NCBI RefSeq assembly: GCF_003259675.1
Contig: NZ_PZJG01000001.1
Span: 558,001 to 622,000, forward strand
DNA from: Macrococcoides bohemicum
GTDB lineage: Bacteria; Bacillota; Bacilli; Staphylococcales; Staphylococcaceae
Direction: 5' to 3'
Length of the DNA stretch: 64,000 nucleotides
A model generated the notes under the pieces. The model searched no databases. It was not told the DNA's origin and was given only the letters and a program-made list of their open reading frames with translations. Position 1 is the stretch's first letter; each line of letters starts with the position of its first letter. Of the stretch, positions 20,088 through 28,586 are shown piece after piece. A program made the translations under genes and the position numbers.

Positions 20088-20255
20088 CTATACACGTTCT
20101 AAAAATAATATAAAAATTGCAAACCATGTTACTACAAACACAGCGCCTAAAAATAATACTGACGCCATTGTGCCTCTTAAATCTAAATCGTGATGAACTT
20201 CTTCATTAACCTGAATTGGATCACGTGATTGATTTAAATTTTTATCCTCTGCCAT
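20088..20255 (-). CDS. Small oxidase subunit IIa-like membrane protein
   Basis: A 55-codon gene immediately upstream of subunit II (12-base gap) on the same strand. An acidic, polar N-terminus (MAEDKNLNQ onward) is followed by DLRGTMASV and one membrane helix (about residues 30-52). ba3 oxidases carry a third, single-helix subunit IIa that completes the fold of subunit II, and position, size and topology fit that. The ribosome site AAAGGGTG lies upstream of the ATG. Sequence similarity could not be tested here. Confidence 0.75.
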   Translation of the reverse strand: MAEDKNLNQSRDPIQVNEEVHHDLDLRGTMASVLFLGAVFVVTWFAIFILFLERV

Positions 20256-20317
20256 AATGAACACCCTTTCTTAATAGCTTTTCTTTCTTTATAATAATAG
20301 AGTACAAAGTTTATTAA

Positions 20318-20333
20318 TGTGATAAATATCACA
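20318..20333. promoter_or_regulatory. Rex/FNR-type palindrome before the oxidase operon
   Basis: The perfect palindrome TGTGATAAATATCACA (7+2+7) lies 62 bases upstream of the subunit IIa start and 56 bases upstream of the dynamin gene. It fits TGTGA-N6-TCACA, the pattern bound by Crp/Fnr-family regulators, and is close to the Rex consensus. It would make redox control of the oxidase plausible. The regulator is inferred. Confidence 0.55.
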
Positions 20334-20389
20334 CTTTTTTTATTTTCGTTAAAAATTTCACAAATAAATATATATGAATGAGGTATGTT

Positions 20390-23300
20390 ATGAAACATCA
20401 TGAACAAATCAAGCAATTATATCAATTGAAAAAGGAAGTAGAGAAGTCAAACAATGTGATTTTAATTGAACAAATTAATGAAATTATTAAGAAAATGCAT
20501 CAGGAGCAAGTCGTTATTAGCTTTATCGGTCACTTTTCTTCTGGGAAATCATCTTTAATAAACCATATATTTAATGAGCATATTTTGCCGAGTTCACCAG
20601 TTCCTACTACTAGTAATACGGCTCAGATTATTATTAGTGATAAGGAAAATGTACGTATCAATCTTGATAATCATACATATAGTGATTTAAATCATTATGA
20701 AGATATAAAAAGAGTGAATACATTTAACCATAATATTGAATCTGTTGAGATTTATAAATCATCGCAACTTTTTGATATTGGTACCGTTATACAAGATACA
20801 CCTGGCATTGATGCGACATTTAAAAACCATGAAGCAAGTACAATGAAATTTTTACTTATTAGTGATGTTGTTTTTTATACGGTTGAGTATAATCATGTTA
20901 ATTCTGAAAAAAACTTTGATCAGATTAGAGCATTAAATCAATTAAATGTCCCGGTCGTGTTGATAATAAACCAGATTGATAAACATCAGGAAGAAGAATT
21001 ATCATTTGAGGATTTTAAAACAGCTATAAATGATAATATTGAACGTTGGCAACTAAAAATAGATCATATTTTATATACAACTATTTATGACGATCCTAAT
21101 AATGAGATAGCTAAAGTTATTCCTTTAATGACGCGCCATGCACGCAATGCAGAAACTAACAAAGATCGTTATTTTGAACGCATGATTGAATATATTGAAT
21201 CGGCACAAATACATTATCTGAATGAAATTAAAACGAATCTACTTTCACTAATGAAAGTTGAAGAAGATGAAATTGATACTGCATACCAGAAAGCAAGTGC
21301 TAATGTAGCAATGAATGCTGAACAGGCGATATTAACTGACGCAAATAACGCACAGTTATTGTTAAATGATGTGAAAGATATTATTAAAAATGCTTATTTA
21401 ATGCCATTTGAAATGCGCGAGAAAAATCGTGAGATGCTCGAAACATTTGCAGATAACTATAAAGTACCAGGACTATTTGGTAAAAAAGCAAAATTGCTAG
21501 CGATTCAGGATGAAAAAGTGGAAACAGTTGTTGTATCACTGAATGCACTGATTGAGAAACAAATTACATTTCAGCTTAAAGAATATTATGGTCAATTCTC
21601 AAAATACTTAAGTAATCCAAATATAATAAATGAACTTGTTTTTAAAATTTCACAAGATGATGTTAAGCAGTTAATTAAGCAACAAACATCTATCACAAAT
21701 GATTATGTATTAATCTATTCAGAGGAATTAAAATTATTCATCGAACGCAAGATTGTTAACCAGCAAAAGAAATGGCATGATCAGTTCATAAAAAATATAA
21801 ATATGTCTATTTTAAATACAGATAATAAGAATAGTGAAGAAACTGTGAAGTTTGATCAATATTTTGAGAATGAATCATTATTAAAGTCAATCACTACTAA
21901 AAATTATTTACACTATTATATTCATGTTGATGAATCAGTGGATAAATTAATTGATAGAAAATATGTGACATTTGAAATGCGTGATGAAAAACCTACAGAA
22001 ATTTCAAAAATTAATAAAATAGAGACCATTGAAAATGAGAATTTAAATTTAAGTAAATCAATACTTCAACATTTGTCTGATGTTACGTACTTCAAGACAG
22101 ATATAGAGAAAATAAATGCACAAATTGAACGATTGAATAAAAATATAACTAAAATTGTTGTATTTGGGGCATTTAGTGCGGGTAAAAGTGCGATGATTAA
22201 TGCGCTTTTGAAAGATGAAATATTGATTTCTTCTCCGAATCCAACGACGGCTTCAATTACTGAGATTCAACATGGAGATAAGAATTATGTCACATTTAAG
22301 TTAGAAAAAGACATATTAAAATCTTTAAATGACATGATGTTAACGTCAACAATTGAAGTATCAACAATTAGTCAGTGGATTAAACGATTTAAAGGAAAAC
22401 TTAATCAGTTAAATCCACAGAACAGAAATTTTGCAGAAGCGATTATTAAAAATTATGATTTATATGCACAGTATTTAGATAACCACACAACAATTGAAGT
22501 AAACGATGATGAAATAAAGCAGTATACTGCTGTTGATGCACACGCAGCTTTTGTACAGAAGATAACCCTCGGCATCCAAAATGATTTTCTAAAAGATAAG
22601 ATTATTATTGATTCACCAGGAACAGGTAGTACGAATAGCCGACATACAAAAGAAACAACTGAAATAATTGCTGATAGCGATTTATTAATTTATGTTTCAT
22701 ATTACAATCACGTCTATACTGAAAAAGACAAAACATTTCTATCTTATTTAAATGAAGTAGAAATCATAAACGAAGATAGTCAGAATTTCTTTGTTATTAA
22801 TGCGATAGATTTAGCAAAAGATGAACAGGAATTGAATTCAGTTGTCGATTATTTAACGAGTGAATTACAAACTTTAAAAATTGATGATCCAATTTATCCA
22901 GTTTCAAGTCGGAATGCATTAAAAGTTTATGACGAAAAATTTACTACCTTTAAAACTGCAATTGAAAAATTTGTAAATACAACAAGTAAACAACAGAAAA
23001 TCAAGCAAATTAATCACCAGACTTCTGTTCTATACGAAAAAGCAAAAGTACTTGTAAGTAATTTTGATCAGTACGAAAATCAAATACAAATTAGAAATCA
23101 ACGTTACTCGGAGTGGTTAAGCTCTGGTCCAATCGATTTAACAGTAAAAGATAATGTAATACGTTCAGTAAAAGATATTTTGACAGAACAAACAACTTAC
23201 CTTAAAGACAAGATGAAAATACAGCTGTATGACGTCCTAAAAGAAGAAATCAATACCTCTTCTGATTTGTCTATAGTACATCAAAGTTATTTACATGCTG

Positions 23301-23785
23301 TTCAGCAAAAATTAAATGAAGACTTATATTTGATTATGCCGAGATTAAATAAGGGAGTACAGTTGAACTTCAATCAGGCAAGTCAAGTATTATCGAAGCA
23401 ACTAGAACAACAAGAGATTTATGAAGATTTACAATATAAAGATCAATTACTAAATCCTAATGACGTAAGTATTAGTAAGCTAACTGATGAAATTCATACA
23501 ATAAACTTAGGAAATATTAAGCAGAAGCAGTTGATGCATCAGACACTGAAAACTGAACTGTATGATGAATTACATGAGAAAACGATGCAAACGTTAATTA
23601 AAGTAATTGAATTGTATGAAAATGAAATCTTGAAGCTTATTGACGACAATGCAATAAAATTGTCTAATTATATTGAAGAAAAAAATAAAATGATGCATCA
23701 AACAATGCACGAAAAAATGCAGCAAAAAATTGACAATACTTTAAAAGAAGAAGTTTCAGAAGCGATTCAAAAAATAGAGGTGTAG
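20390..23785 (+). CDS. dynA: Double dynamin-like GTPase (DynA type)
   Basis: A large membrane-remodelling GTPase made of two fused dynamin units (1131 residues). The first G domain has GHFSSGKSSLINH near residue 48 and DTPGID near 140. The second has FGAFSAGKSAMIN near 595 and DSPGTGST near 740. Helical, coiled-coil-rich stalks follow each. B. subtilis DynA (1193 residues, ypbR) is involved in membrane fusion and phage protection; the same role is inferred here. I chose the ATG at 20390, preceded by GAGG, over the ATG at 20378. It ends 2 bases before the rhodanese gene, and ypcP lies just beyond, as in Bacillus. Confidence 0.88.
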   Translation: MKHHEQIKQLYQLKKEVEKSNNVILIEQINEIIKKMHQEQVVISFIGHFSSGKSSLINHIFNEHILPSSPVPTTSNTAQIIISDKENVRINLDNHTYSDLNHYEDIKRVNTFNHNIESVEIYKSSQLFDIGTVIQDTPGIDATFKNHEASTMKFLLISDVVFYTVEYNHVNSEKNFDQIRALNQLNVPVVLIINQIDKHQEEELSFEDFKTAINDNIERWQLKIDHILYTTIYDDPNNEIAKVIPLMTRHARNAETNKDRYFERMIEYIESAQIHYLNEIKTNLLSLMKVEEDEIDTAYQKASANVAMNAEQAILTDANNAQLLLNDVKDIIKNAYLMPFEMREKNREMLETFADNYKVPGLFGKKAKLLAIQDEKVETVVVSLNALIEKQITFQLKEYYGQFSKYLSNPNIINELVFKISQDDVKQLIKQQTSITNDYVLIYSEELKLFIERKIVNQQKKWHDQFIKNINMSILNTDNKNSEETVKFDQYFENESLLKSITTKNYLHYYIHVDESVDKLIDRKYVTFEMRDEKPTEISKINKIETIENENLNLSKSILQHLSDVTYFKTDIEKINAQIERLNKNITKIVVFGAFSAGKSAMINALLKDEILISSPNPTTASITEIQHGDKNYVTFKLEKDILKSLNDMMLTSTIEVSTISQWIKRFKGKLNQLNPQNRNFAEAIIKNYDLYAQYLDNHTTIEVNDDEIKQYTAVDAHAAFVQKITLGIQNDFLKDKIIIDSPGTGSTNSRHTKETTEIIADSDLLIYVSYYNHVYTEKDKTFLSYLNEVEIINEDSQNFFVINAIDLAKDEQELNSVVDYLTSELQTLKIDDPIYPVSSRNALKVYDEKFTTFKTAIEKFVNTTSKQQKIKQINHQTSVLYEKAKVLVSNFDQYENQIQIRNQRYSEWLSSGPIDLTVKDNVIRSVKDILTEQTTYLKDKMKIQLYDVLKEEINTSSDLSIVHQSYLHAVQQKLNEDLYLIMPRLNKGVQLNFNQASQVLSKQLEQQEIYEDLQYKDQLLNPNDVSISKLTDEIHTINLGNIKQKQLMHQTLKTELYDELHEKTMQTLIKVIELYENEILKLIDDNAIKLSNYIEEKNKMMHQTMHEKMQQKIDNTLKEEVSEAIQKIEV

Positions 23786-23787
23786 TC

Positions 23788-24684
23788 ATGAAAATATGGA
23801 TAACAGAACAAGAAGCTTATAAACTGGTACAAAATAATGATGCAGTACTATTTGATTGTCGAGGCATAATGGACAACTTAGAACAAAGTATTCAAAACTA
23901 TCAAGAGGAAAGAATTGAAGGTGCAGCGTATATTCATTCATTTTTAATGGGTAACAATCCAATATCAGGTGGACGACATCCATTACCTGATTTAAATGAT
24001 TTCATTGATATTGTGGAATCATTTGCTCAAGGTAAGTTGATAATAGGATATGATAATCGCAATAGTTTTTATGGCACCCGCTTTGTATTTCTGTGTCATC
24101 TTGTAGGTCTTGAATGTCTTCTTATTCAGGAAGGATATGAAGATTTGAAACTGTTTAAGAAATCGAGAAAAGATCCAATAGATGGAAAACAGCATACCAC
24201 AGTTAAATTTTATAAATACTCCGTCACAGAGTACGAAATGGCGGCGGAAACATATAAAGAATTAGCAAATAGAGATTTTAACAAAGTTTTCAACAAAGAT
24301 ATCATCACTTTCTGTAATAATATCCAATGCTTAATTAAGGCGCCTCAAGATGATGTCGTACTTATTGATGCACGTGCTCATGAACGCTATATTGGCGAAG
24401 TTGAACCGATGGATAAAATTGCTGGCCATATTCCGACAGCAATCAATATTCCTTTTAGTGAAGTGTATGCAGATGGTGTGCCGAAAAATGACGAAGCACT
24501 AAGAGATGTCTTCAAAAATGTTTTAGGGAAAGAAAGCATTATTTATTGTGGTTCAGGCTTAAGCGCGACACCGTTATATGCCGCTTTAAAGACGTTAGAC
24601 CAAAATGTAAAAGTATATGCAGGAAGTTATTCGGAGTGGGTGTCAAAATATCCAAATCAAATAGAAACTGGAGAACAAAAATGA
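23788..24684 (+). CDS. Two-domain rhodanese/mercaptopyruvate sulfurtransferase-like protein
   Basis: Transfers sulfane sulfur from thiosulfate or 3-mercaptopyruvate to a thiol acceptor. Two rhodanese domains are visible: an N-terminal one without the active cysteine (LFDCRGIMDNL start) and a C-terminal one with the active loop CGSGLSAT near residue 255. HERYIGEVEPMDKIAGHIPTA is the usual start of the catalytic half. The loop resembles mercaptopyruvate sulfurtransferases more than thiosulfate ones, though the substrate is not certain. It overlaps the exonuclease gene by 4 bases. Confidence 0.85.
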   Translation: MKIWITEQEAYKLVQNNDAVLFDCRGIMDNLEQSIQNYQEERIEGAAYIHSFLMGNNPISGGRHPLPDLNDFIDIVESFAQGKLIIGYDNRNSFYGTRFVFLCHLVGLECLLIQEGYEDLKLFKKSRKDPIDGKQHTTVKFYKYSVTEYEMAAETYKELANRDFNKVFNKDIITFCNNIQCLIKAPQDDVVLIDARAHERYIGEVEPMDKIAGHIPTAINIPFSEVYADGVPKNDEALRDVFKNVLGKESIIYCGSGLSATPLYAALKTLDQNVKVYAGSYSEWVSKYPNQIETGEQK

Positions 24685-25553
24685 ACAATTTATTAATCGT
24701 TGATGGAATGGCTTTGCTTTTTCGTCACTTCTTTGCTACAAGTCTACACAAAAACTATATGAAAAATTCGCAAGGCATACCTACAAATGGGGTTCAAGGA
24801 TTTGTTCGTCACGTTGTAAGGGCGATTCATGACACCGATGCCCATCATGTAATAGTCTGTTGGGATATGGGGGCTAAAACATTCAGAAACGAAATCGACC
24901 CTAACTATAAAGCCCATCGTCCAGCACCACAAGACGAGTTGATTCCTCAATTTGATATGGTGCAGGAAATCTCAAGACAACTCGGATTTCATAATATTGG
25001 CATACAAAATTTTGAAGCCGACGATGTCATTGGCACATTAGCACATGCGCTAGATAACACATATGATATAAAAGTAATTAGTGGCGATCGTGATTTACTT
25101 CAAATACTGGATAATCATATAGAAGTATGGTTAACAAAAAAAGGATTTAATATTTACAATAAATATGATAAAGCTCGATTTATCGAAGAATATCAAATTG
25201 AGCCAAAGCAATTAATTGATGTAAAAGCGTTTATGGGTGATACTGCTGATGGATATCCTGGTGTAAAGGGTATTGGAGAAAAAACAGCACTTAAATTAAT
25301 TCAAACATATGGAAGTGTTGATGATGTACTTGAACATATTGAAGAATTACCAAAAGGACAACAGAATAAAATCAATGAAGGAGTTGAAGCATTAAGATTG
25401 TCTCATCAACTCGCAGCAATACATACGGAAGTACCATTAAAGTTAGATGAAATCATCAGTGAAATGCCATATTCAGTTGATTTGGCGTCAATGATCGATA
25501 TATGTAATCAATACGAACTAAAAGTTGCCAAAAATTTCATAGCGAAATTGTAA
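24681..25553 (+). CDS. ypcP: 5'-3' exonuclease (Pol I N-domain-like, YpcP)
   Basis: A FEN-type 5' nuclease able to remove RNA primers and flaps, partly redundant with DNA polymerase I. The 290-residue protein shows LIVDGMALLFRHFF (first metal Asp), FEADDVIGTLA near residue 117, SGDRDLLQI near 140, and the helix-hairpin-helix GVKGIGEKTALKLI near 195. The ATG at 24681 overlaps the sulfurtransferase stop codon; the open frame further upstream is only a shadow of that gene. Confidence 0.9.
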   Translation: MNNLLIVDGMALLFRHFFATSLHKNYMKNSQGIPTNGVQGFVRHVVRAIHDTDAHHVIVCWDMGAKTFRNEIDPNYKAHRPAPQDELIPQFDMVQEISRQLGFHNIGIQNFEADDVIGTLAHALDNTYDIKVISGDRDLLQILDNHIEVWLTKKGFNIYNKYDKARFIEEYQIEPKQLIDVKAFMGDTADGYPGVKGIGEKTALKLIQTYGSVDDVLEHIEELPKGQQNKINEGVEALRLSHQLAAIHTEVPLKLDEIISEMPYSVDLASMIDICNQYELKVAKNFIAKL

Positions 25554-25560
25554 TCATAAG

Positions 25561-25600
25561 CCCTTTATGCAAAATATAATGCATAGAGGGTTTTATTATT
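25561..25600 (+). terminator. Terminator after ypcP
   Basis: An 11-bp stem (25561-25571 with 25580-25590, one G-U pair) is followed by a T-rich stretch. It closes the dynA-rhodanese-ypcP unit. Confidence 0.8.
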
Positions 25601-25612
25601 TGTGACAATTGA

Positions 25613-25846
25613 AGACATATTACAAATTTACCATCAGCATTAGCTCCAGGAGGTTTAGCAGTATTTGATGTGCAAGATTCTTTTAAAGTACCATCTGATA
25701 AAGGTCAAAATATCAAATTCGTTGAAGTCGAAAATACTGTAACTACACCAACAACTGAAGAGCCAACAACTGAACAGGCAACTACTGAAAGACCAACGAC
25801 AAAACCTTGTCCAAATGGTCGAATCTGGTGTCGAGATAATTATTAA
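25613..25846 (+). pseudogene. 3' remnant of a Thr/Pro-rich, probably exported protein gene
   Basis: An open frame with no usable start encodes about 77 residues: a segment with NLPSALAPGGLAVFDVQD, then a linker rich in Thr, Glu and Pro (TTPTTEEPTTEQATTERPTT), then CPNGRIWCRDNY and a stop. The neighbouring frame just upstream reads VTIEDI before a stop, suggesting a frameshift. The low-complexity linker and the Cys pair look like the tail of a secreted or surface protein. The parent family is not recognised. A terminator follows at 25866. Confidence 0.45.
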
Positions 25847-25865
25847 TCAATGAAATTTTATGAAG

Positions 25866-25900
25866 AAAGAGGATTAGACAGTGTCTAATCCTCTTTTGAA
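25866..25900. terminator. Perfect 14-bp hairpin, probable bidirectional terminator
   Basis: AAAGAGGATTAGAC and its exact complement flank a 3-base loop and are followed by TTTT. It closes the gene remnant. The following 215 bases (to 26115) hold no coding region I can support. A frame on the minus strand across it has no ribosome site or recognisable motif. Confidence 0.7.
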
Positions 25901-26115
25901 TAGTTGAAAGGCAAAACGAGCTATTCTGTGTTTTTGGTTTACACCCATCGAAAGTTAAATGATCACAAATTGAGTTCCGTAAACTTCGTATACGTAAGAC
26001 GTAAATGTTAAGTAAAACGAAAAGCGGCTCCATTCGATGACTAAATAGGACTTTCTACCATAAATAGATTAATTGAATATGATTAAACTTATTATATGAT
26101 ATCAAAATTAGATAA

Positions 26116-26640
26116 TTATATTTGATTATTCAACGCAACTTCTATTGTATACTCATTATTAAAACGATCGATTAACATTGATTTATTGTTAGCAGAGGAT
26201 TCTAATTGCTCTATGTAGCTACGAACGTAGAGCTCATCGACAATACCTTCTTCAACGATTCCAACACCAGCGACTGTTTTAATTCGCTCCTGTCCATATC
26301 CAAATGAAATGTTATTTTCAAGCATGTTGACGATGTTTCTTTCGATTTTAAGAGACTCCAGGAGTTCTGATGGCGTGTATAATTTATCTTCAAATTCAAT
26401 CTGAGCATTACAGTTCGCTCTATGTACGGCTGTTTTTAAATTGGAGATATCAGACTTTAAACTCTCAATTAAGCCTATTGTTTCATGGACCGACGCATTC
26501 TTTTCTTCTGTAATGATACTTTTATTGTTTAATGCGATTGGAACGCGAAACTCTGTTCTGAATTTTTCTGTTGCATTATCGAGTTGAGCACGTAATTTAC
26601 TTGAGATGAATATTGCCTGTTGGATAGTTAAAGAAGTCAT
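26116..26640 (-). CDS. Helical/coiled-coil protein, possibly DIP1984 (septicolysin-like) family
   Basis: A 174-residue soluble protein, mostly helical, with a long helix at the N-terminus, a central segment containing RANCNAQIEFEDKLYTPSELLESLKIER, a short beta-rich region near residues 115-135, and a final helix. The order of these parts, especially an Asn followed by a short loop and a second helix, recalls the DIP1984 family, whose function is unknown. The start is the ATG preceded by GGAGG at 8 bases; an ATG 15 bases further upstream overlaps that site. It is divergent from the Fic-like gene and does not belong to the conserved backbone. Confidence 0.5.
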   Translation of the reverse strand: MTSLTIQQAIFISSKLRAQLDNATEKFRTEFRVPIALNNKSIITEEKNASVHETIGLIESLKSDISNLKTAVHRANCNAQIEFEDKLYTPSELLESLKIERNIVNMLENNISFGYGQERIKTVAGVGIVEEGIVDELYVRSYIEQLESSANNKSMLIDRFNNEYTIEVALNNQI

Positions 26641-26834
26641 AATAATATCCTCCATTTTTTAGTAGTAGAAATATTATATAATAGTCATTTGGAATAATAA
26701 AGCAATATCCTTATAAATGTTATTATATTGCATACTTCTTATTATTTATTTTTATTGCTGCCTATGTTTTTACACTCTGATTTCTTTATTTTACTAGTCA
26801 ATTGATATAAAATGACTGATAAAGAGGTGTATGT

Positions 26835-27773
26835 ATGGTTGAATATAATTCAAATATTGTGAATTTAATGACTAAAATTCATGAGTACAAAGGTAAACAA
26901 ATTATTTATTTACAATATAATACTGCCACATTAGAGAAACTTAAATTTTCAGGTTTATATCACAATGTGAAATATGGTTGCGCTTTATCAGGATATTCTG
27001 TATCTGATACAAAGTTATTACAGATACTCCAGTTTAAAAAATCATTTAATAATGAAATTGAAGCGCAGATATGTGGATTTAGAGATGCATTGCTATATAT
27101 TGTAGAGGATTATGAATTTATAGACATCAATTATGAATCACTTTGTGCAATGTATTTAGAGATGTCTATGGGAGACGACGAATCATTTACCAATATTACC
27201 GAAGCCCAAAAAGATGCTATCAAACAATTATGTTTACATTACAATAATGTAATAGATCTGCCTAATACAAATATACTCACAGAGATATTTCATTTTGTAT
27301 TTGAATTCATTCATTCTAATCTTTTCTCTAATAATACGCATTTATTTTCACGTTTATTATTGAATTTGCTATTATATAAATCAAATATTTTAGTTACTCA
27401 GTATCAAAGTATCGATAAACTGATTTATGAAGACATTGTTGGTAATAATAAAAGATTAAAGAAAAAGAATATTGATTATTTTCCTTTTGAAGATATACAT
27501 GATTTTATGAATTATTATTTTTATAAAATAATCGAATCTTACGATGCTCTAGATTTTAATTTCCAATTAATATTAAATGAGAAAATAACGCCGCAGTATA
27601 GAGTACTGAATATTTTAAATCGATCCTTTGAGCCAATCGCGCGTAAGGATTTAGAGGTTATGCTGGCAGATATCAGTAGAAAAACAATTGAAAGGGCATT
27701 GGTACAGCTTCAAAAAGAAGACTTTATTATTAAAGTTGGTCAAGGAAAATCTACACAATATAAAGTGAAATAA
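26835..27773 (+). CDS. Fic-like protein with degenerate active site and C-terminal winged helix
   Basis: A 312-residue cytoplasmic protein. Residues 150-197 match the core of a Fic domain: FHFVFEFIH (the catalytic-His position, His160) and then FSRLLLNLLLYKSN and QSIDKLI, which normally flank HPFxDGNGRxxR. Here the DGNGR anion loop is replaced by SNLFSNNTHLF and is two residues longer, so AMP transfer is unlikely. Residues 252-312 form a winged helix-turn-helix (RKDLEVMLADISRKTIERALVQL). Fic proteins with C-terminal winged helices are known and may regulate transcription. The ribosome site is AAAGAGGTG. The HAD gene follows after 30 bases. Confidence 0.6.
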   Translation: MVEYNSNIVNLMTKIHEYKGKQIIYLQYNTATLEKLKFSGLYHNVKYGCALSGYSVSDTKLLQILQFKKSFNNEIEAQICGFRDALLYIVEDYEFIDINYESLCAMYLEMSMGDDESFTNITEAQKDAIKQLCLHYNNVIDLPNTNILTEIFHFVFEFIHSNLFSNNTHLFSRLLLNLLLYKSNILVTQYQSIDKLIYEDIVGNNKRLKKKNIDYFPFEDIHDFMNYYFYKIIESYDALDFNFQLILNEKITPQYRVLNILNRSFEPIARKDLEVMLADISRKTIERALVQLQKEDFIIKVGQGKSTQYKVK

Positions 27774-27777
27774 TGAT

Positions 27778-27793
27778 TGTTTCACGTGAATAA
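27778..27793. promoter_or_regulatory. parS-like palindrome
   Basis: The sequence from 27778 matches 14 of 16 positions of the ParB site TGTTTCACGTGAAACA, including the whole TGTTTCACGTGAA part. It lies between the Fic-like and HAD genes. It could bind ParB/Spo0J, or be chance, since the palindromic core is only 10 bp. Confidence 0.4.
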
Positions 27794-27803
27794 GGATGAT
27801 TTT

Positions 27804-28580
27804 ATGAAAGTATTTGCAGTAGATATGGATGGCACATTTCTAGATAGTAATGATACTTATGACATGAAATATTTTGAAAGATTAAATACAGAATATAAAG
27901 ATGAATTTAAGTTGATAGTAGCAAGTAGCAATACTATTTCTCATCTTAAAACATTTTTTAGGCAAAAAGATATATACTATATAGGTTCTAATGGTGCAGT
28001 CATTGATTTTGAAGAGAAAATAATTGATACACAATTTCTTGATACAACTGATATTAATCGTGTTTTAACGTATTTAAATAATATGCATATTTATTCGTAT
28101 GTAGTTAGTACATTAGAAAAATCTTATGTAAACAAGGCTGCTGGAGGACAATTTATCAGTCGCATGCAGCAATATTATAACGATTTAATTATAAATAATT
28201 TGAATGAAATAGATGGTATTACTAAAATCACAATTGAAATAAAAAGTGATGTGACAGAGTTGATGGCTCAGTTAAATGCTTTATGCCAGTCAAGCATTGC
28301 AGTTGATAGTGGTTTTAATTGTGTCGACATCATTCATAAAGGAGTAAATAAAGCTGTTGCAATTAAAAAGGTGATGAATATATTGGGGGCAAAAATGCAT
28401 GATTTATATGTCTTTGGCGATAGTGATAATGATATTGAAATGCTTAAGCTTACTGAAAATTCATTTGCAATGGCAAACGGAAATGAAGAAGTTAAATCAA
28501 TCGCAAAGTATGAAATACCTAGTAATGACGAAAACGGTGTATTGACTACAATGGAGAAGATATTAAAAAAAGAACTTTGA
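27804..28580 (+). CDS. HAD-superfamily (Cof type) sugar-phosphate phosphatase
   Basis: A 258-residue Cof-like HAD hydrolase that dephosphorylates small phosphorylated metabolites; the substrate is not predictable. Motif I is DMDGTFLDS (residues 6-14), motif II lies near VASSNT, the conserved Lys follows in GVNKAVAIK, and motif III/IV is FGDSDNDIEML. The C2-type cap lies between residues 85 and 185. The ATG at 27804 follows AAGGA; an upstream in-frame TTG sits within the parS-like palindrome region and has no ribosome site. Confidence 0.88.
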   Translation: MKVFAVDMDGTFLDSNDTYDMKYFERLNTEYKDEFKLIVASSNTISHLKTFFRQKDIYYIGSNGAVIDFEEKIIDTQFLDTTDINRVLTYLNNMHIYSYVVSTLEKSYVNKAAGGQFISRMQQYYNDLIINNLNEIDGITKITIEIKSDVTELMAQLNALCQSSIAVDSGFNCVDIIHKGVNKAVAIKKVMNILGAKMHDLYVFGDSDNDIEMLKLTENSFAMANGNEEVKSIAKYEIPSNDENGVLTTMEKILKKEL

Positions 28581-28586
28581 GCAATA

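Noticed and set aside
20378-20389. An earlier ATG for the dynamin-like protein
   Set aside because: The AGG of the ribosome site falls inside those codons; the ATG at 20390 has the proper distance.
24546-24680. An upstream extension of the 5'-3' exonuclease frame
   Set aside because: It lies wholly inside the sulfurtransferase gene; the ATG at 24681 gives the normal family start.
25782-26033. A minus-strand open frame of 83 codons across the hairpin and gap after the gene remnant, looking at first like an insertion-sequence end
   Set aside because: No ribosome site, no transposase motif such as DDE residues, and it runs through a perfect 14-bp hairpin. No terminal repeats or target duplication could be found.
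26656-26834. A hairpin (GCAATAT/ATATTGC) in the gap between the helical protein and the Fic-like gene
   Set aside because: Short arms, a 16-base loop and high AT content make it weak; not listed as a feature.
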